From the NCBI GenBank assembly GCA_016763875.1, contig JAESSZ010000913.1, positions 1 to 13,089 of the forward strand: a DNA stretch of 13,089 bases, written 5' to 3'. Under the pieces are notes generated by a model. That model saw nothing but the letters and a program-made list of their open reading frames with translations. It was not told the DNA's origin and did not search any database. The stretch comes from Nannocystaceae bacterium (GTDB lineage Bacteria; Myxococcota_A; Polyangia; Nannocystales; Nannocystaceae). Of the stretch, positions 1 through 6,609 are shown one piece after another (position 1 is the stretch's first letter; every line of letters begins with the position of its first letter). The position numbers and the translations under genes were made by a program.

Positions 1-84
1 AATCGGAATGCCTTCGTCACGAATATATGACCAAATATCCATTTCAGTCCAATTGGAAATAGGGAATACACGCACAGATTCGCC
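1..84 (-). CDS. cysD: Fragment of sulfate adenylyltransferase subunit 2 (CysD), probably foreign to this contig
   Basis: The reverse strand encodes 28 residues containing ESVRVFPISNWTEMDIW followed by SYIRDEGIPI. This matches the highly conserved core of CysD, the small subunit of ATP sulfurylase, which with CysN makes adenosine 5'-phosphosulfate from sulfate and ATP in assimilation. The reading frame is open to the window edge, and both ends of the gene are missing. GC content is about 42% by hand count and codons are A/T-ending (ATT, AAT, ACT, GAA), unlike the GC-rich remainder. The reading frame continues without a stop into the signal-peptide start of the next gene, which no CysD has. I infer a chimeric join from another genome in the sample. 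The identification as CysD is strong despite its shortness, but its belonging to this organism is doubtful. Confidence 0.8.
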
Positions 85-100
85 ATCATGACCGATGGCG
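81..100. repeat. Perfect 7-bp inverted repeat at the composition seam
   Basis: CGCCATC (81-87) and GATGGCG (94-100) are exact reverse complements around the 6-base loop ATGACC. The repeat lies exactly where AT-rich CysD coding sequence gives way to GC-rich sequence. It may have helped create a false join by template switching or foldback, or it may be coincidental. Confidence 0.7.
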
Positions 101-171
101 GGTGCTGCTCGGGCCGCGGGTGCGAGGCATCCGGGCCCAAACGCCAGCGCAAGCAGTGTCAATCGCCTCAC
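85..171 (-). CDS. N-terminus of a truncated exported protein, probably the outer-membrane factor of the RND operon
   Basis: A GTG start (171-169) overlaps the TGA stop of the adaptor gene in a GTGA arrangement, which implies translational coupling. The first residues are MRRLTLLALAFGPG, then CLAPAARAAPAIGHD: two arginines, a hydrophobic stretch and an A-R-A/A-P cleavage-like site, so a Sec signal peptide. The Cys at position 15 could also be a lipobox cysteine. In RND operons ordered pump, adaptor, third gene, the third gene is commonly a TolC/OprM-type outer-membrane channel, so that is the inferred product. After about 29 codons the frame runs into CysD sequence, so the genuine gene is cut at the seam. 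The start and signal peptide are seen directly; the product is inferred from position only. Confidence 0.5.
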
Positions 172-1331
172 TGGGGCCTCGCCGCGACACGACCGCCAAG
201 CTCGACCAGGGGTGAACCCGCGACCACGACGGCGTCCTTGTCCGACAGCCCGCCCTTGATAATCGCAACCTTGCCCGTATCCGAAAGCACGGTGACTTCG
301 CGCTTGACCATGATCTCATCCTCGACGATCGCGACCCAACGCGCCTCGCCAGTACCGCGCAGCGCCGAAGACGGAATCGTCAGTGCGCCTGCGACCGACG
401 TGGCGGTCACCGTGACGTCGGCAGACATCCCAGGCACGAAGCGTCCGCCGTCGTTGACCACATCGACCTCCGCGCGCAGGGAGCGTGTCCGCGGATCCAT
501 GGCCCCCGAGACGCGGGAAATGCGAGCAGTCCAAGACTCGCCAGGGAAAGCGTCGGTCGTGAAGGATAGCTCGTGGTCCGCGCCAACATGCGGCACGAGC
601 GACTCTGGGATCTGCAGTACGAGACGCACGGAGTCGACCCGTTGGATCTCAAGGATCGCCTGCGCGTTGCTACTGGTGCCCACACGAGCCAGGGCCCCGG
701 GATCGAGATACCGCATCGTCACCACGCCCGAAAATGGCGCGTGCACGACCGCAAACCCGGCCACGGCGCGCAATCGAGAGAGCTCGGCCTTGGCGCTTTT
801 CTTCGCCGCCGCGGCTTTTTCCGACTCTGCCTGGGCCAGTTCGTGGGTCGCGACCGCGGCGTCGACGTCCGCCTGGGCGATGGCACCGGCCTCGGTCTTG
901 CGCAGGCTCTCGCGGCGGTCTTTCTCGAGCTTGGCGAGCTGCGTCGACTCTTTGCTGCGGCGGATCTCGGCCTGCGAAGCGAGCAGTGCTGCCTGGGCGC
1001 TCTGCACCTCGCCCCGCATCTCGGGCACCAGCACTCTGGCGACGATCTGCCCGGCCTTCACGGTGTCACCAATCTCGACCTCGACCGACGAGAGGTAGCC
1101 CGTAACCTGCGTATACAACTCCGCGCGCTCGAACGGTTCGAACGTGCCCGGGAGGACGAGGTCAAGTTGGTAGTCGCCGCGCTCGGGCGCGCGCGTCACC
1201 ACCACCAGTGCGTCGGGTTGAGCGTCCGACTCAGGATCAGCCTGAGCTCGGGAGCAGCCGAGCACCAGCGGGCCCATCAGTAGGCCCACCGTGGCGCAAG
1301 AACGAAGAGAGACCATGCGGCGTTGTGTCAT
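168..1331 (-). CDS. RND efflux periplasmic adaptor (membrane fusion protein, HlyD/AcrA family), lipoprotein
   Basis: This 387-residue adaptor bridges the inner-membrane RND pump to an outer-membrane channel. The signal peptide ends in the lipobox L-V-L-G-C (Cys26), so it is likely lipid-anchored. Next come the first half of a lipoyl/barrel-sandwich domain (about 70-103, with GYLSSVEVEIGDTVKAGQIV), an Ala/Glu/Lys-rich coiled-coil hairpin (about 105-190), the second lipoyl half (APFSGVVTMRYLDPGALA, 198-215), and beta-barrel and membrane-proximal domains (about 230-375, with the typical PGMSADVTV). The length is normal for the family. I chose the ATG at 1331 because it overlaps the pump stop codon (ATGA) and has GAGGAG five bases upstream. 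An in-frame upstream start at 1388 would lie inside the pump gene and lose the signal peptide. The substrate cannot be read from the sequence. Confidence 0.93.
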   Translation of the reverse strand: MTQRRMVSLRSCATVGLLMGPLVLGCSRAQADPESDAQPDALVVVTRAPERGDYQLDLVLPGTFEPFERAELYTQVTGYLSSVEVEIGDTVKAGQIVARVLVPEMRGEVQSAQAALLASQAEIRRSKESTQLAKLEKDRRESLRKTEAGAIAQADVDAAVATHELAQAESEKAAAAKKSAKAELSRLRAVAGFAVVHAPFSGVVTMRYLDPGALARVGTSSNAQAILEIQRVDSVRLVLQIPESLVPHVGADHELSFTTDAFPGESWTARISRVSGAMDPRTRSLRAEVDVVNDGGRFVPGMSADVTVTATSVAGALTIPSSALRGTGEARWVAIVEDEIMVKREVTVLSDTGKVAIIKGGLSDKDAVVVAGSPLVELGGRVAARPQ

Positions 1332-4300
1332 GTTGACTCCTCGAGCTTGGCTGCGGGTTCGGCCCGCTTGGTGATGACATACAGGCAAGGCAGGACGATG
1401 AGGGTGAGCACTGTCGCCGCGGCGACCCCCCCGAGGATGGTGCGCGCCAGGGGCACGTTCGCGTCACCCGCACCGATACCGATCGCCATCGGCAGCAGCG
1501 CAAAGATCGTCGTCAGCGAGGTCATCATGATGGGCCGCAGCCGCACCGTTGCGGCCTCGATCACGGCTTCGGTCGGGGTTTTCCCTTCCGCCAGACCGCG
1601 GTTGGCGAAGTCGACGAGAATGATCCCGTACTCCACCACAATGCCCACCATCATGATCACCCCCATGAAGCTCTGGATGTTGAGCGTGGTGTCGGTGAGC
1701 AGCACAACCCCTGCCACGCCCACCAGACCGAGGGGGGCGGCCAACATGATCAGCAGCGGGTCCCAGAACGACCGGAACTGCGCGACCATGACCAGGTAGA
1801 CCAGTATCGCCGCAACGCCCAGGCCGACGGAGAACTGCTCGAACGACCGCCGCATGGTCTGAACCTCGCCCGTGGCGCGCAGCGTGTAGCCCCGTCCCGC
1901 GTAGTCCTCGCCAGCGATGGTCCATGTGGCCGCGCCGTCGTCGACCTCATCGGCCTGCAGACCCAACACCGCATCGGCGGTGAGTCGGGACTCCATCGCA
2001 GATACGATGGACCCGACATCATGACCCAGGCCAACGTTGGCGTAGATGTCGAACACCCGCGTGATGTTGTAGTGGCTGACGACCGAGGGGCCCGTACCGC
2101 GACCGATGGTCGCGACCGTACGCAGGGGAAACGACTTGCCCTCGGGCGTCACCAGCGGGATGTCGCGGAGGGTGTCGAGGTCGACCATGTCGTGCTCGGC
2201 GTACTGCGCCCCGATAAAATAGTGATTGCCGTTGCGCTCGTCGATCCAAAACGCCGGGCGGAAGTTGATGCTCGAGTTGGTCGCGGTGACCAGGTTGTGC
2301 ATCACGTCTTCGACGGTCACCCCCGCCAGCGCAGCCTTGTCGCGATCGATCTCCACCTCGATGGTGGGGTAGTCGACCCGCTGCGCGACACGGACATCGA
2401 CCGCGCCTGGAACGCCGGACACGGAGCGCGCGACCTTCCTCGCCAACTCGCCGAGCGTCTGAAGGTCGCTGCCCATGACCTGGAAGTGGATCGGGGCCGG
2501 CTCGCCGAAGTTGAGCGCAGCGCTGAGCATGCCTCCGGTATTGAACAAGAACTCGACCTCGGGAAAGCGGTCCGACAGCCGCGCCCGAAGCGAAGCGACG
2601 GTAACCTCGACACCCGGAGCCCAGTCCTTGCCCTTAAGCTGCACCAAGATGAATGCGTCCATGGGACCCGCATTCGGGGTGTACGCCGCCGGCCAGTCCA
2701 TCAGCACGCCGATGTTGGAGATGACCATCCGCAAGTTGGAGTCCGCGAAGCGCTCGTCGCTGGGATACGTCGAGTCGGGCTGCCCCAGCTCGTCGATGAG
2801 CTCGGCCTCGATCGCAGCGATCACCTTCTCGGTGGTCTCGATGCGGGTGCCGCTACGCAGTCGGGCTTGGATCTGAAACTGCCCGGAGTCGACCCGAGGG
2901 AACAGCTCGGTCCCCGCATCGCGACTGGCGTACAGCGCCAACGCGCACCCAACGACGGCGCCCGCGACAACAAGAAAGCGCATACGAACGGCTGCTCGCA
3001 CAAGCGCGCCGTAGAGGCGAGTGAGCGGGCCAGGCCGCGCATCGGCCTCGGTCACGTCCGGGCGGACTCGCAAGAACTTCGCGCAGAAGGCAGGAATGAC
3101 GGCCAACGCGACTAACAGAGAGGCGAAGATCGACAGCGTCGCGGCGATTGCCAACGGCGTGAACAAGAACCGCGCCATGCCCGACAGGAACACGACCGGG
3201 TAGAACACGACGACGAATGTCAGCGTCGAAACGAAGATTGGCCCCGCGACTTCACGCGTGCCATCCAGCGAGGCGGCCATCGGGCTCTTGCCGAGCCGCC
3301 GATGACGCACGATGTTCTCCAGCACGACGATCGACTGGTCCACCAAGATTCCAACCGCGAGTGCCAACCCTCCGAGCGTCATCGCATTGAGGGTTTGCCC
3401 CGCGTAGAACAGACCCGCGAGGGCAGCGAGCACCGCGATGGGGATCGACAGCACTACGGCGATCGTCCCTCGGATGCTGCGCAGGAATACGGCGACGATG
3501 AGGCCGGCAAAGACAGCGCCGAGCAGTCCCGCCAACTGCAGTCCCTCTAATGAGTCGCGGACGTAGACCGACTGGTCGAGGTTGATCTCAAGCACCAGGT
3601 CCGAGGCGCGGGCATCCATCTCTCGCAGTCGGTCGCCGATCCGGACTAGCCGGGAGCGAATGGCGTCGACGATCTCGATCGTGTTGGCGCCTGGCTGGCG
3701 GTAGATCGGAATGTAGACTTGCCGACGCCCGTTGATCCGGACGATGTTCGACTGGATCTGCGCGGCATCGCGGGCTTTAGCGACGTCACGCAAGTAGATG
3801 GTCTTGCCGTCGCGCACGGCGATTGGAATGTCGTCGAGGTCTTCGACCTTCTTCGGCATCGCGTTGGCGAAGATCTGATAGTCGGTGTCGCCGGCTTTCA
3901 TGTTGCCTGCGGGGACAAACACCGACTGCTTACCCAGCGCAACGACGACGTCCATCGGAGACAGACCGCGAGCGGCAAGCTTGAGTGGGTCGACGTACGC
4001 CAAGATCCGGCGCAGTTTGCCGCCGTACACCGCGGGTGCGATGACTCCCGAGATCGCCTGCAAGCGGTTGCGAAGCTCGAAGTACGCGACGTCGTACAGC
4101 TCCTTCTCGCTCATCGTGTCCGACGACACCGTGACCAGACACAACGGCACCGACGCCGTCGGGTCGAACGGCATGAGCATGGGCGGGATCGTGCCGGGCG
4201 GCAGGTAGAACATGTCGGAGACCGCGTAACTCGTGGTCTGCGACATCGCGGTATCGAGGCTGATGCCCTCGCGAAAGAAGTCCTTCACGATGCTCACGCC

Positions 4301-4552
4301 CAGCATCGCGCGCGCCTCTTGGTGCTCGATGCCGACCGACTGCCCGGTCCAACGCTCAAGCCGACTCATGATGTCGCGCTCCATCACCTCGGGCGGCATG
4401 CCCGGATAAAACGTAACGATCTGGACCGCGGGCGTGTCGTAAGTCGGCAGCAAGTCGGCGGCCAGTTTCTTCGCCGAGATCGAGCCGAGCACAGCAACGA
4501 CCAACACGATCACCAACACGATGTACGGCCGCTCAAGTGCCTGCTTGATCAT
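1328..4552 (-). CDS. RND-family efflux transporter, inner-membrane permease subunit
   Basis: A 1074-residue proton-driven exporter of the AcrB/CusA superfamily, with the usual length and layout. TM1 is near the N-terminus (ERPYIVLVIVLVVAVLG), followed by a large periplasmic loop, TM2-TM6 (about 340-495), TM7 near 525-545, a second periplasmic loop, and TM8-TM12 (about 908-1062). TM4 carries LAVGILVDQSIVVLENI (Asp405 followed by Gln). TM10 carries VVEYGIILVDFANR, with Glu974 aligning to AcrB Lys940. TM11 has LRPIMMTSL. The Asp/Glu pair recalls the proton-relay residues of heavy-metal exporters such as CusA, but no metal-binding methionine pattern could be confirmed. The start is taken at the ATG at 4552, with GGGAG eight bases upstream. 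A GTG at 4561 would add three residues but overlaps that ribosome site. It is the first gene of a coupled operon with the adaptor. Confidence 0.95.
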   Translation of the reverse strand: MIKQALERPYIVLVIVLVVAVLGSISAKKLAADLLPTYDTPAVQIVTFYPGMPPEVMERDIMSRLERWTGQSVGIEHQEARAMLGVSIVKDFFREGISLDTAMSQTTSYAVSDMFYLPPGTIPPMLMPFDPTASVPLCLVTVSSDTMSEKELYDVAYFELRNRLQAISGVIAPAVYGGKLRRILAYVDPLKLAARGLSPMDVVVALGKQSVFVPAGNMKAGDTDYQIFANAMPKKVEDLDDIPIAVRDGKTIYLRDVAKARDAAQIQSNIVRINGRRQVYIPIYRQPGANTIEIVDAIRSRLVRIGDRLREMDARASDLVLEINLDQSVYVRDSLEGLQLAGLLGAVFAGLIVAVFLRSIRGTIAVVLSIPIAVLAALAGLFYAGQTLNAMTLGGLALAVGILVDQSIVVLENIVRHRRLGKSPMAASLDGTREVAGPIFVSTLTFVVVFYPVVFLSGMARFLFTPLAIAATLSIFASLLVALAVIPAFCAKFLRVRPDVTEADARPGPLTRLYGALVRAAVRMRFLVVAGAVVGCALALYASRDAGTELFPRVDSGQFQIQARLRSGTRIETTEKVIAAIEAELIDELGQPDSTYPSDERFADSNLRMVISNIGVLMDWPAAYTPNAGPMDAFILVQLKGKDWAPGVEVTVASLRARLSDRFPEVEFLFNTGGMLSAALNFGEPAPIHFQVMGSDLQTLGELARKVARSVSGVPGAVDVRVAQRVDYPTIEVEIDRDKAALAGVTVEDVMHNLVTATNSSINFRPAFWIDERNGNHYFIGAQYAEHDMVDLDTLRDIPLVTPEGKSFPLRTVATIGRGTGPSVVSHYNITRVFDIYANVGLGHDVGSIVSAMESRLTADAVLGLQADEVDDGAATWTIAGEDYAGRGYTLRATGEVQTMRRSFEQFSVGLGVAAILVYLVMVAQFRSFWDPLLIMLAAPLGLVGVAGVVLLTDTTLNIQSFMGVIMMVGIVVEYGIILVDFANRGLAEGKTPTEAVIEAATVRLRPIMMTSLTTIFALLPMAIGIGAGDANVPLARTILGGVAAATVLTLIVLPCLYVITKRAEPAAKLEEST
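1337..1342 (-). promoter_or_regulatory. Shine-Dalgarno site of the adaptor gene
   Basis: GAGGAG on the minus strand lies 5 bases before the ATG at 1331-1329, inside the 3' end of the pump gene. It fixes the adaptor start and supports pump-adaptor translational coupling through the ATGA overlap. Confidence 0.8.
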
Positions 4553-4560
4553 CGACGCCA

Positions 4561-4565
4561 CTCCC
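4561..4565 (-). promoter_or_regulatory. Shine-Dalgarno site that decides the pump start
   Basis: GGGAG on the minus strand lies 8 bases before the ATG at 4552. The alternative GTG start at 4561-4559 overlaps this site and has no purine-rich site of its own, so ATG is preferred. Confidence 0.5.
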
Positions 4566-4622
4566 GCAGCGCCACCCGGTAGGCGACATCGACCATGAGC
4601 CAGCGTCCTACCAGACCCGCTG

Positions 4623-4680
4623 GGTCACCGATACGGCCGCGGTCGGCTTCCGCACCGCGGCGACTGCGCCTTAGGTGACC
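4623..4680. promoter_or_regulatory. Nested inverted repeats in the divergent efflux/lipoprotein intergenic region
   Basis: The outer arms GGTCACC (4623-4629) and GGTGACC (4674-4680) are exact reverse complements. Between them, GCCGCGGT (4636-4643) and ACCGCGGC (4654-4661) form a perfect 8-bp stem with a 10-base loop. The element lies in the 244-bp gap between the minus-strand efflux operon and the plus-strand lipoprotein gene, about 70 bp from the pump start. It may be an operator or a leader hairpin of the efflux mRNA. No convincing -35/-10 pair was found beside it. Confidence 0.45.
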
Positions 4681-4700
4681 GCTCGGACCCTGCTCGGACC
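4681..4700. repeat. Two direct 9-bp repeats with 11-bp spacing
   Basis: GCTCGGACC occurs at 4681-4689 and again at 4692-4700, directly next to the outer arm of the nested inverted repeat. The 11-bp period is close to one helical turn, as in tandem binding sites for a dimeric regulator, but two copies alone do not prove function. Confidence 0.5.
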
Positions 4701-4741
4701 ACGCGAGCAGACTCGTCCTGAAAACTGCGGGGTTGCTTTGC

Positions 4742-4753
4742 GGCCTGTAGGCC
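4742..4753. promoter_or_regulatory. 12-bp palindrome upstream of the cysteine-rich lipoprotein gene
   Basis: GGCCTGTAGGCC is a 5-bp inverted repeat around a 2-base centre, 43 bp before the ATG at 4797. The position suits an operator for the plus-strand gene. It is short, and such palindromes arise by chance in GC-rich DNA. Confidence 0.3.
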
Positions 4754-4796
4754 CTAGCCGTGCTCTGGATGCGACGCTAGGCTGGTCCCGGATACG

Positions 4797-5897
4797 ATGA
4801 ATCTACAAAGTGTGTACTGGGTTCTTGGTGTTTCTGCCCTGGTGACCACGAGCTGCGTCGTGGACGATCCTGACCATTGCAAGAACAAGCGTGGCGACGA
4901 GTCGTGCGCGTCGATGGAGTTCTGTAACAGCTGCATCTCGTCACAGGACAATGGGGGATGCGTGCCCGGACCCGATCAGCCCACCCCTAGTTGCTACTCC
5001 GCCAATGGCACAATGAGCGCGTCGCCGGAGACCGGTGCTGGCAACCCGACAGGCACTAGCGACACGAGCTCTGAGGTCACGACGGTTCAGACCAGCGATG
5101 GTGCCGCAACTGGCACATCGACCGGCCCGGCTGTGGCGGACGAAAGTTCAACGACAAACCAGGACGCCGCGACGGACGACGCCACGACGGAAGACGGTAC
5201 GACGGCGGGCGAGAGTTGCATCGACGGCATGGACAATGGGTCCGGGGCTCTCTTCCAATGCAGCACATGGACCCAGGACTGCCCGAACCCGGAAGACAAG
5301 TGCATGGCTTGGGTCAGTGGTGGCACTTGGGACGCAACTGCTTGTTTTCCCCCCGCCCCGACTCCCGGCGAGATCGGCGACGCATGCACGATGCAACCCG
5401 ACAGCGTCAATGACACGTGCGGACGCGAGTCGATGTGCTTCTTCACTAACGCCCAGAACGTTGGGGAGTGCGTGGCATTTTGCCGGTGCACGCTCGACGA
5501 CGAGGCGTGCGGTGACTCGTCAGCCTGCGTAGTCTTCAATACTGGGACCCTTGCGCTATGTCTGTCGCTTTGCGACCCGTTCAACAGCGCGTGTGCGGTC
5601 CTCACGACTTGCGCCCCATCCGACGCCTCCAGTGAACCCGCCTTTATCTGCCAACCCGATGTTTCCGGCCGTACAGTCGTCGGAGACGCTTGCGAATTCA
5701 CCAACGTCTGCCCTGCGACCACTCTGTGCAGCCCCCCCGACACAGTACCGGGGTGCACGGCCGCCCGCTGCTGCACCAGCGTCTGCGAAGTAGGCGGTGC
5801 CGACTTGTGCCCGGGCGGGCAGTCTTGCCACGCGTGGTTCAGCGGGGGCGACGGTCCCCCTGAGCAGCAGGACTACGGGTACTGCGGAACTTCTTAG
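4797..5897 (+). CDS. Cysteine-rich secreted lipoprotein of unknown function
   Basis: A 366-residue protein with 35 cysteines. The N-terminus (MNLQSVYWVLGVSALVTTSC) is hydrophobic and ends at Cys20, a plausible but atypical lipobox with Thr at -3 and no N-terminal Lys/Arg. Residues 28-66 form a first small Cys cluster. Residues 70-139 are a Thr/Ser/Ala/Asp/Glu-rich, probably disordered linker. Residues 141-363 form a large disulfide-rich domain with C-x6-C-x6-C (155-169), CRC (229-231) and CC (325-326) motifs, and Gly-Asp-x-Cys repeats (GDACTM, GDACEF). Proteins of this plan are, to my recollection, common and multi-copy in Nannocystales; some database entries carry unrelated enzyme names that should not be trusted. 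ATG 4797 is the only ATG before the in-frame TAG at 4755; its ribosome site is weak. The efflux operon is divergent. No enzymatic motif is visible. Confidence 0.85.
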   Translation: MNLQSVYWVLGVSALVTTSCVVDDPDHCKNKRGDESCASMEFCNSCISSQDNGGCVPGPDQPTPSCYSANGTMSASPETGAGNPTGTSDTSSEVTTVQTSDGAATGTSTGPAVADESSTTNQDAATDDATTEDGTTAGESCIDGMDNGSGALFQCSTWTQDCPNPEDKCMAWVSGGTWDATACFPPAPTPGEIGDACTMQPDSVNDTCGRESMCFFTNAQNVGECVAFCRCTLDDEACGDSSACVVFNTGTLALCLSLCDPFNSACAVLTTCAPSDASSEPAFICQPDVSGRTVVGDACEFTNVCPATTLCSPPDTVPGCTAARCCTSVCEVGGADLCPGGQSCHAWFSGGDGPPEQQDYGYCGTS

Positions 5898-5898
5898 A

Positions 5899-5924
5899 CT
5901 CCACTCAGGCAGCTCCACTCAGGC
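5899..5924. repeat. Tandem 12-bp direct repeat between convergent genes
   Basis: CTCCACTCAGGC occurs at 5899-5910 and 5913-5924, separated by AG. It fills most of the 37-bp gap between two converging stop codons. AGGCG (5921-5925) and CGCCT (5931-5935) could form a short 5-bp hairpin, without a T tract, so a terminator is not established. Confidence 0.6.
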
Positions 5925-5934
5925 GACCGCCGCC

Positions 5935-6552
5935 TCAGTGACGCCGTGTCGAGATCGCGGTCACGCCCTGGTCAGCCTCCGCGTACACCACATGCAAGCA
6001 GTCGGGTTGAAGCTGAAGCCCCGACCACAGCCCCACGTGCCAGGCATCTTCGTCAGCTTCGATGCCGCAGTCTGGCGCTCCGAGCAGTGTACGGACTTGG
6101 GTTCGGTCCGCGCCGTTGAGGCGGCCGGTCAGCATCATGGTGGCGATCATTTTCCCGCGTGGGTTGTAGCCGAGGTCATCGGTGCTCGCGGTGCGCCACA
6201 CCTCGGCGTCGAAGCTGCGCACGCCCCACGTCAGCGAGCCCTGCAGACTGAACAGCAGCACCGCCTGCGCAGCACAGGCGGCCGCCGACCCCGCCACGGT
6301 CCCCAGGCCCAGGCCCAATAGAAATGTCCACCATGTTCGCGCCGCACCGATCGCGGCCGCGACTCCCCCTGCGAACCCGAGGGTCAGCACAAGCACGACG
6401 GCCAGCGGCAGCACGGGCACGTAGTCGGTGGCCAGTCCGACCACGACGGGCACCACCAAGCCGGCAAACGCCGTCGCGCCACTCACAAAAGCAAGCGCGA
6501 CAATGAGCCGCGTCAACGCGGTCGCACCGCGGTCGTCCTGGGGGGGCTGCAT
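5935..6552 (-). CDS. Small membrane protein with BamE/SmpA-like C-terminal segment, function unknown
   Basis: A 205-residue protein. About three hydrophobic segments are visible (about 13-38, 46-70, 75-103); the last two are separated by a short AARTWW turn. The C-terminal soluble part (about 115-205) contains RGKMIATMMLTGRLNGADRTQVRTLLGAPD, presented here as two overlapping pieces RGKMIATMMLTGRL and NGADRTQVRTLLGAPD. It then has a Trp (WHVGLW) and a strand-like DCLHVVYA. That order resembles the small BamE/SmpA fold, where a helix is followed by LLGxPD and a Trp-containing strand. The start is set at the ATG at 6552, with AGAGGG four bases upstream; a TTG at 6594 would add 14 residues. It lies 57 bp downstream of the acidic repeat gene on the same strand, so co-transcription is likely. 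The function is not known, and the BamE-like fold is a hedged motif-level suggestion. Confidence 0.75.
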   Translation of the reverse strand: MQPPQDDRGATALTRLIVALAFVSGATAFAGLVVPVVVGLATDYVPVLPLAVVLVLTLGFAGGVAAAIGAARTWWTFLLGLGLGTVAGSAAACAAQAVLLFSLQGSLTWGVRSFDAEVWRTASTDDLGYNPRGKMIATMMLTGRLNGADRTQVRTLLGAPDCGIEADEDAWHVGLWSGLQLQPDCLHVVYAEADQGVTAISTRRH

Positions 6553-6609
6553 CGGTCCCTCTGTTCGACGACCGACCCCCCTCGGAAAATCCAACCTGTG
6601 GGCAGACCG

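Noticed and set aside
1..171. A genuine exported CysD-like fusion protein
   Set aside because: The abrupt GC and codon change, the cytoplasmic role of CysD and the cut at the window edge make a false join far more likely.
88..1098. A 336-codon plus-strand open frame over the adaptor gene
   Set aside because: It is Ser/Thr/Arg-rich, antisense to a clear HlyD-type adaptor, and starts at the chimeric seam.
2021..3115. A 364-codon open frame on the plus strand inside the RND pump
   Set aside because: It is antisense to a well-conserved transporter, has Asp/Arg/His-rich composition and no recognisable domain.
5087..5776. A 229-codon minus-strand frame opposite the cysteine-rich lipoprotein
   Set aside because: The plus-strand frame has a signal peptide and patterned cysteines. 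The antisense frame has no ribosome site or domain.
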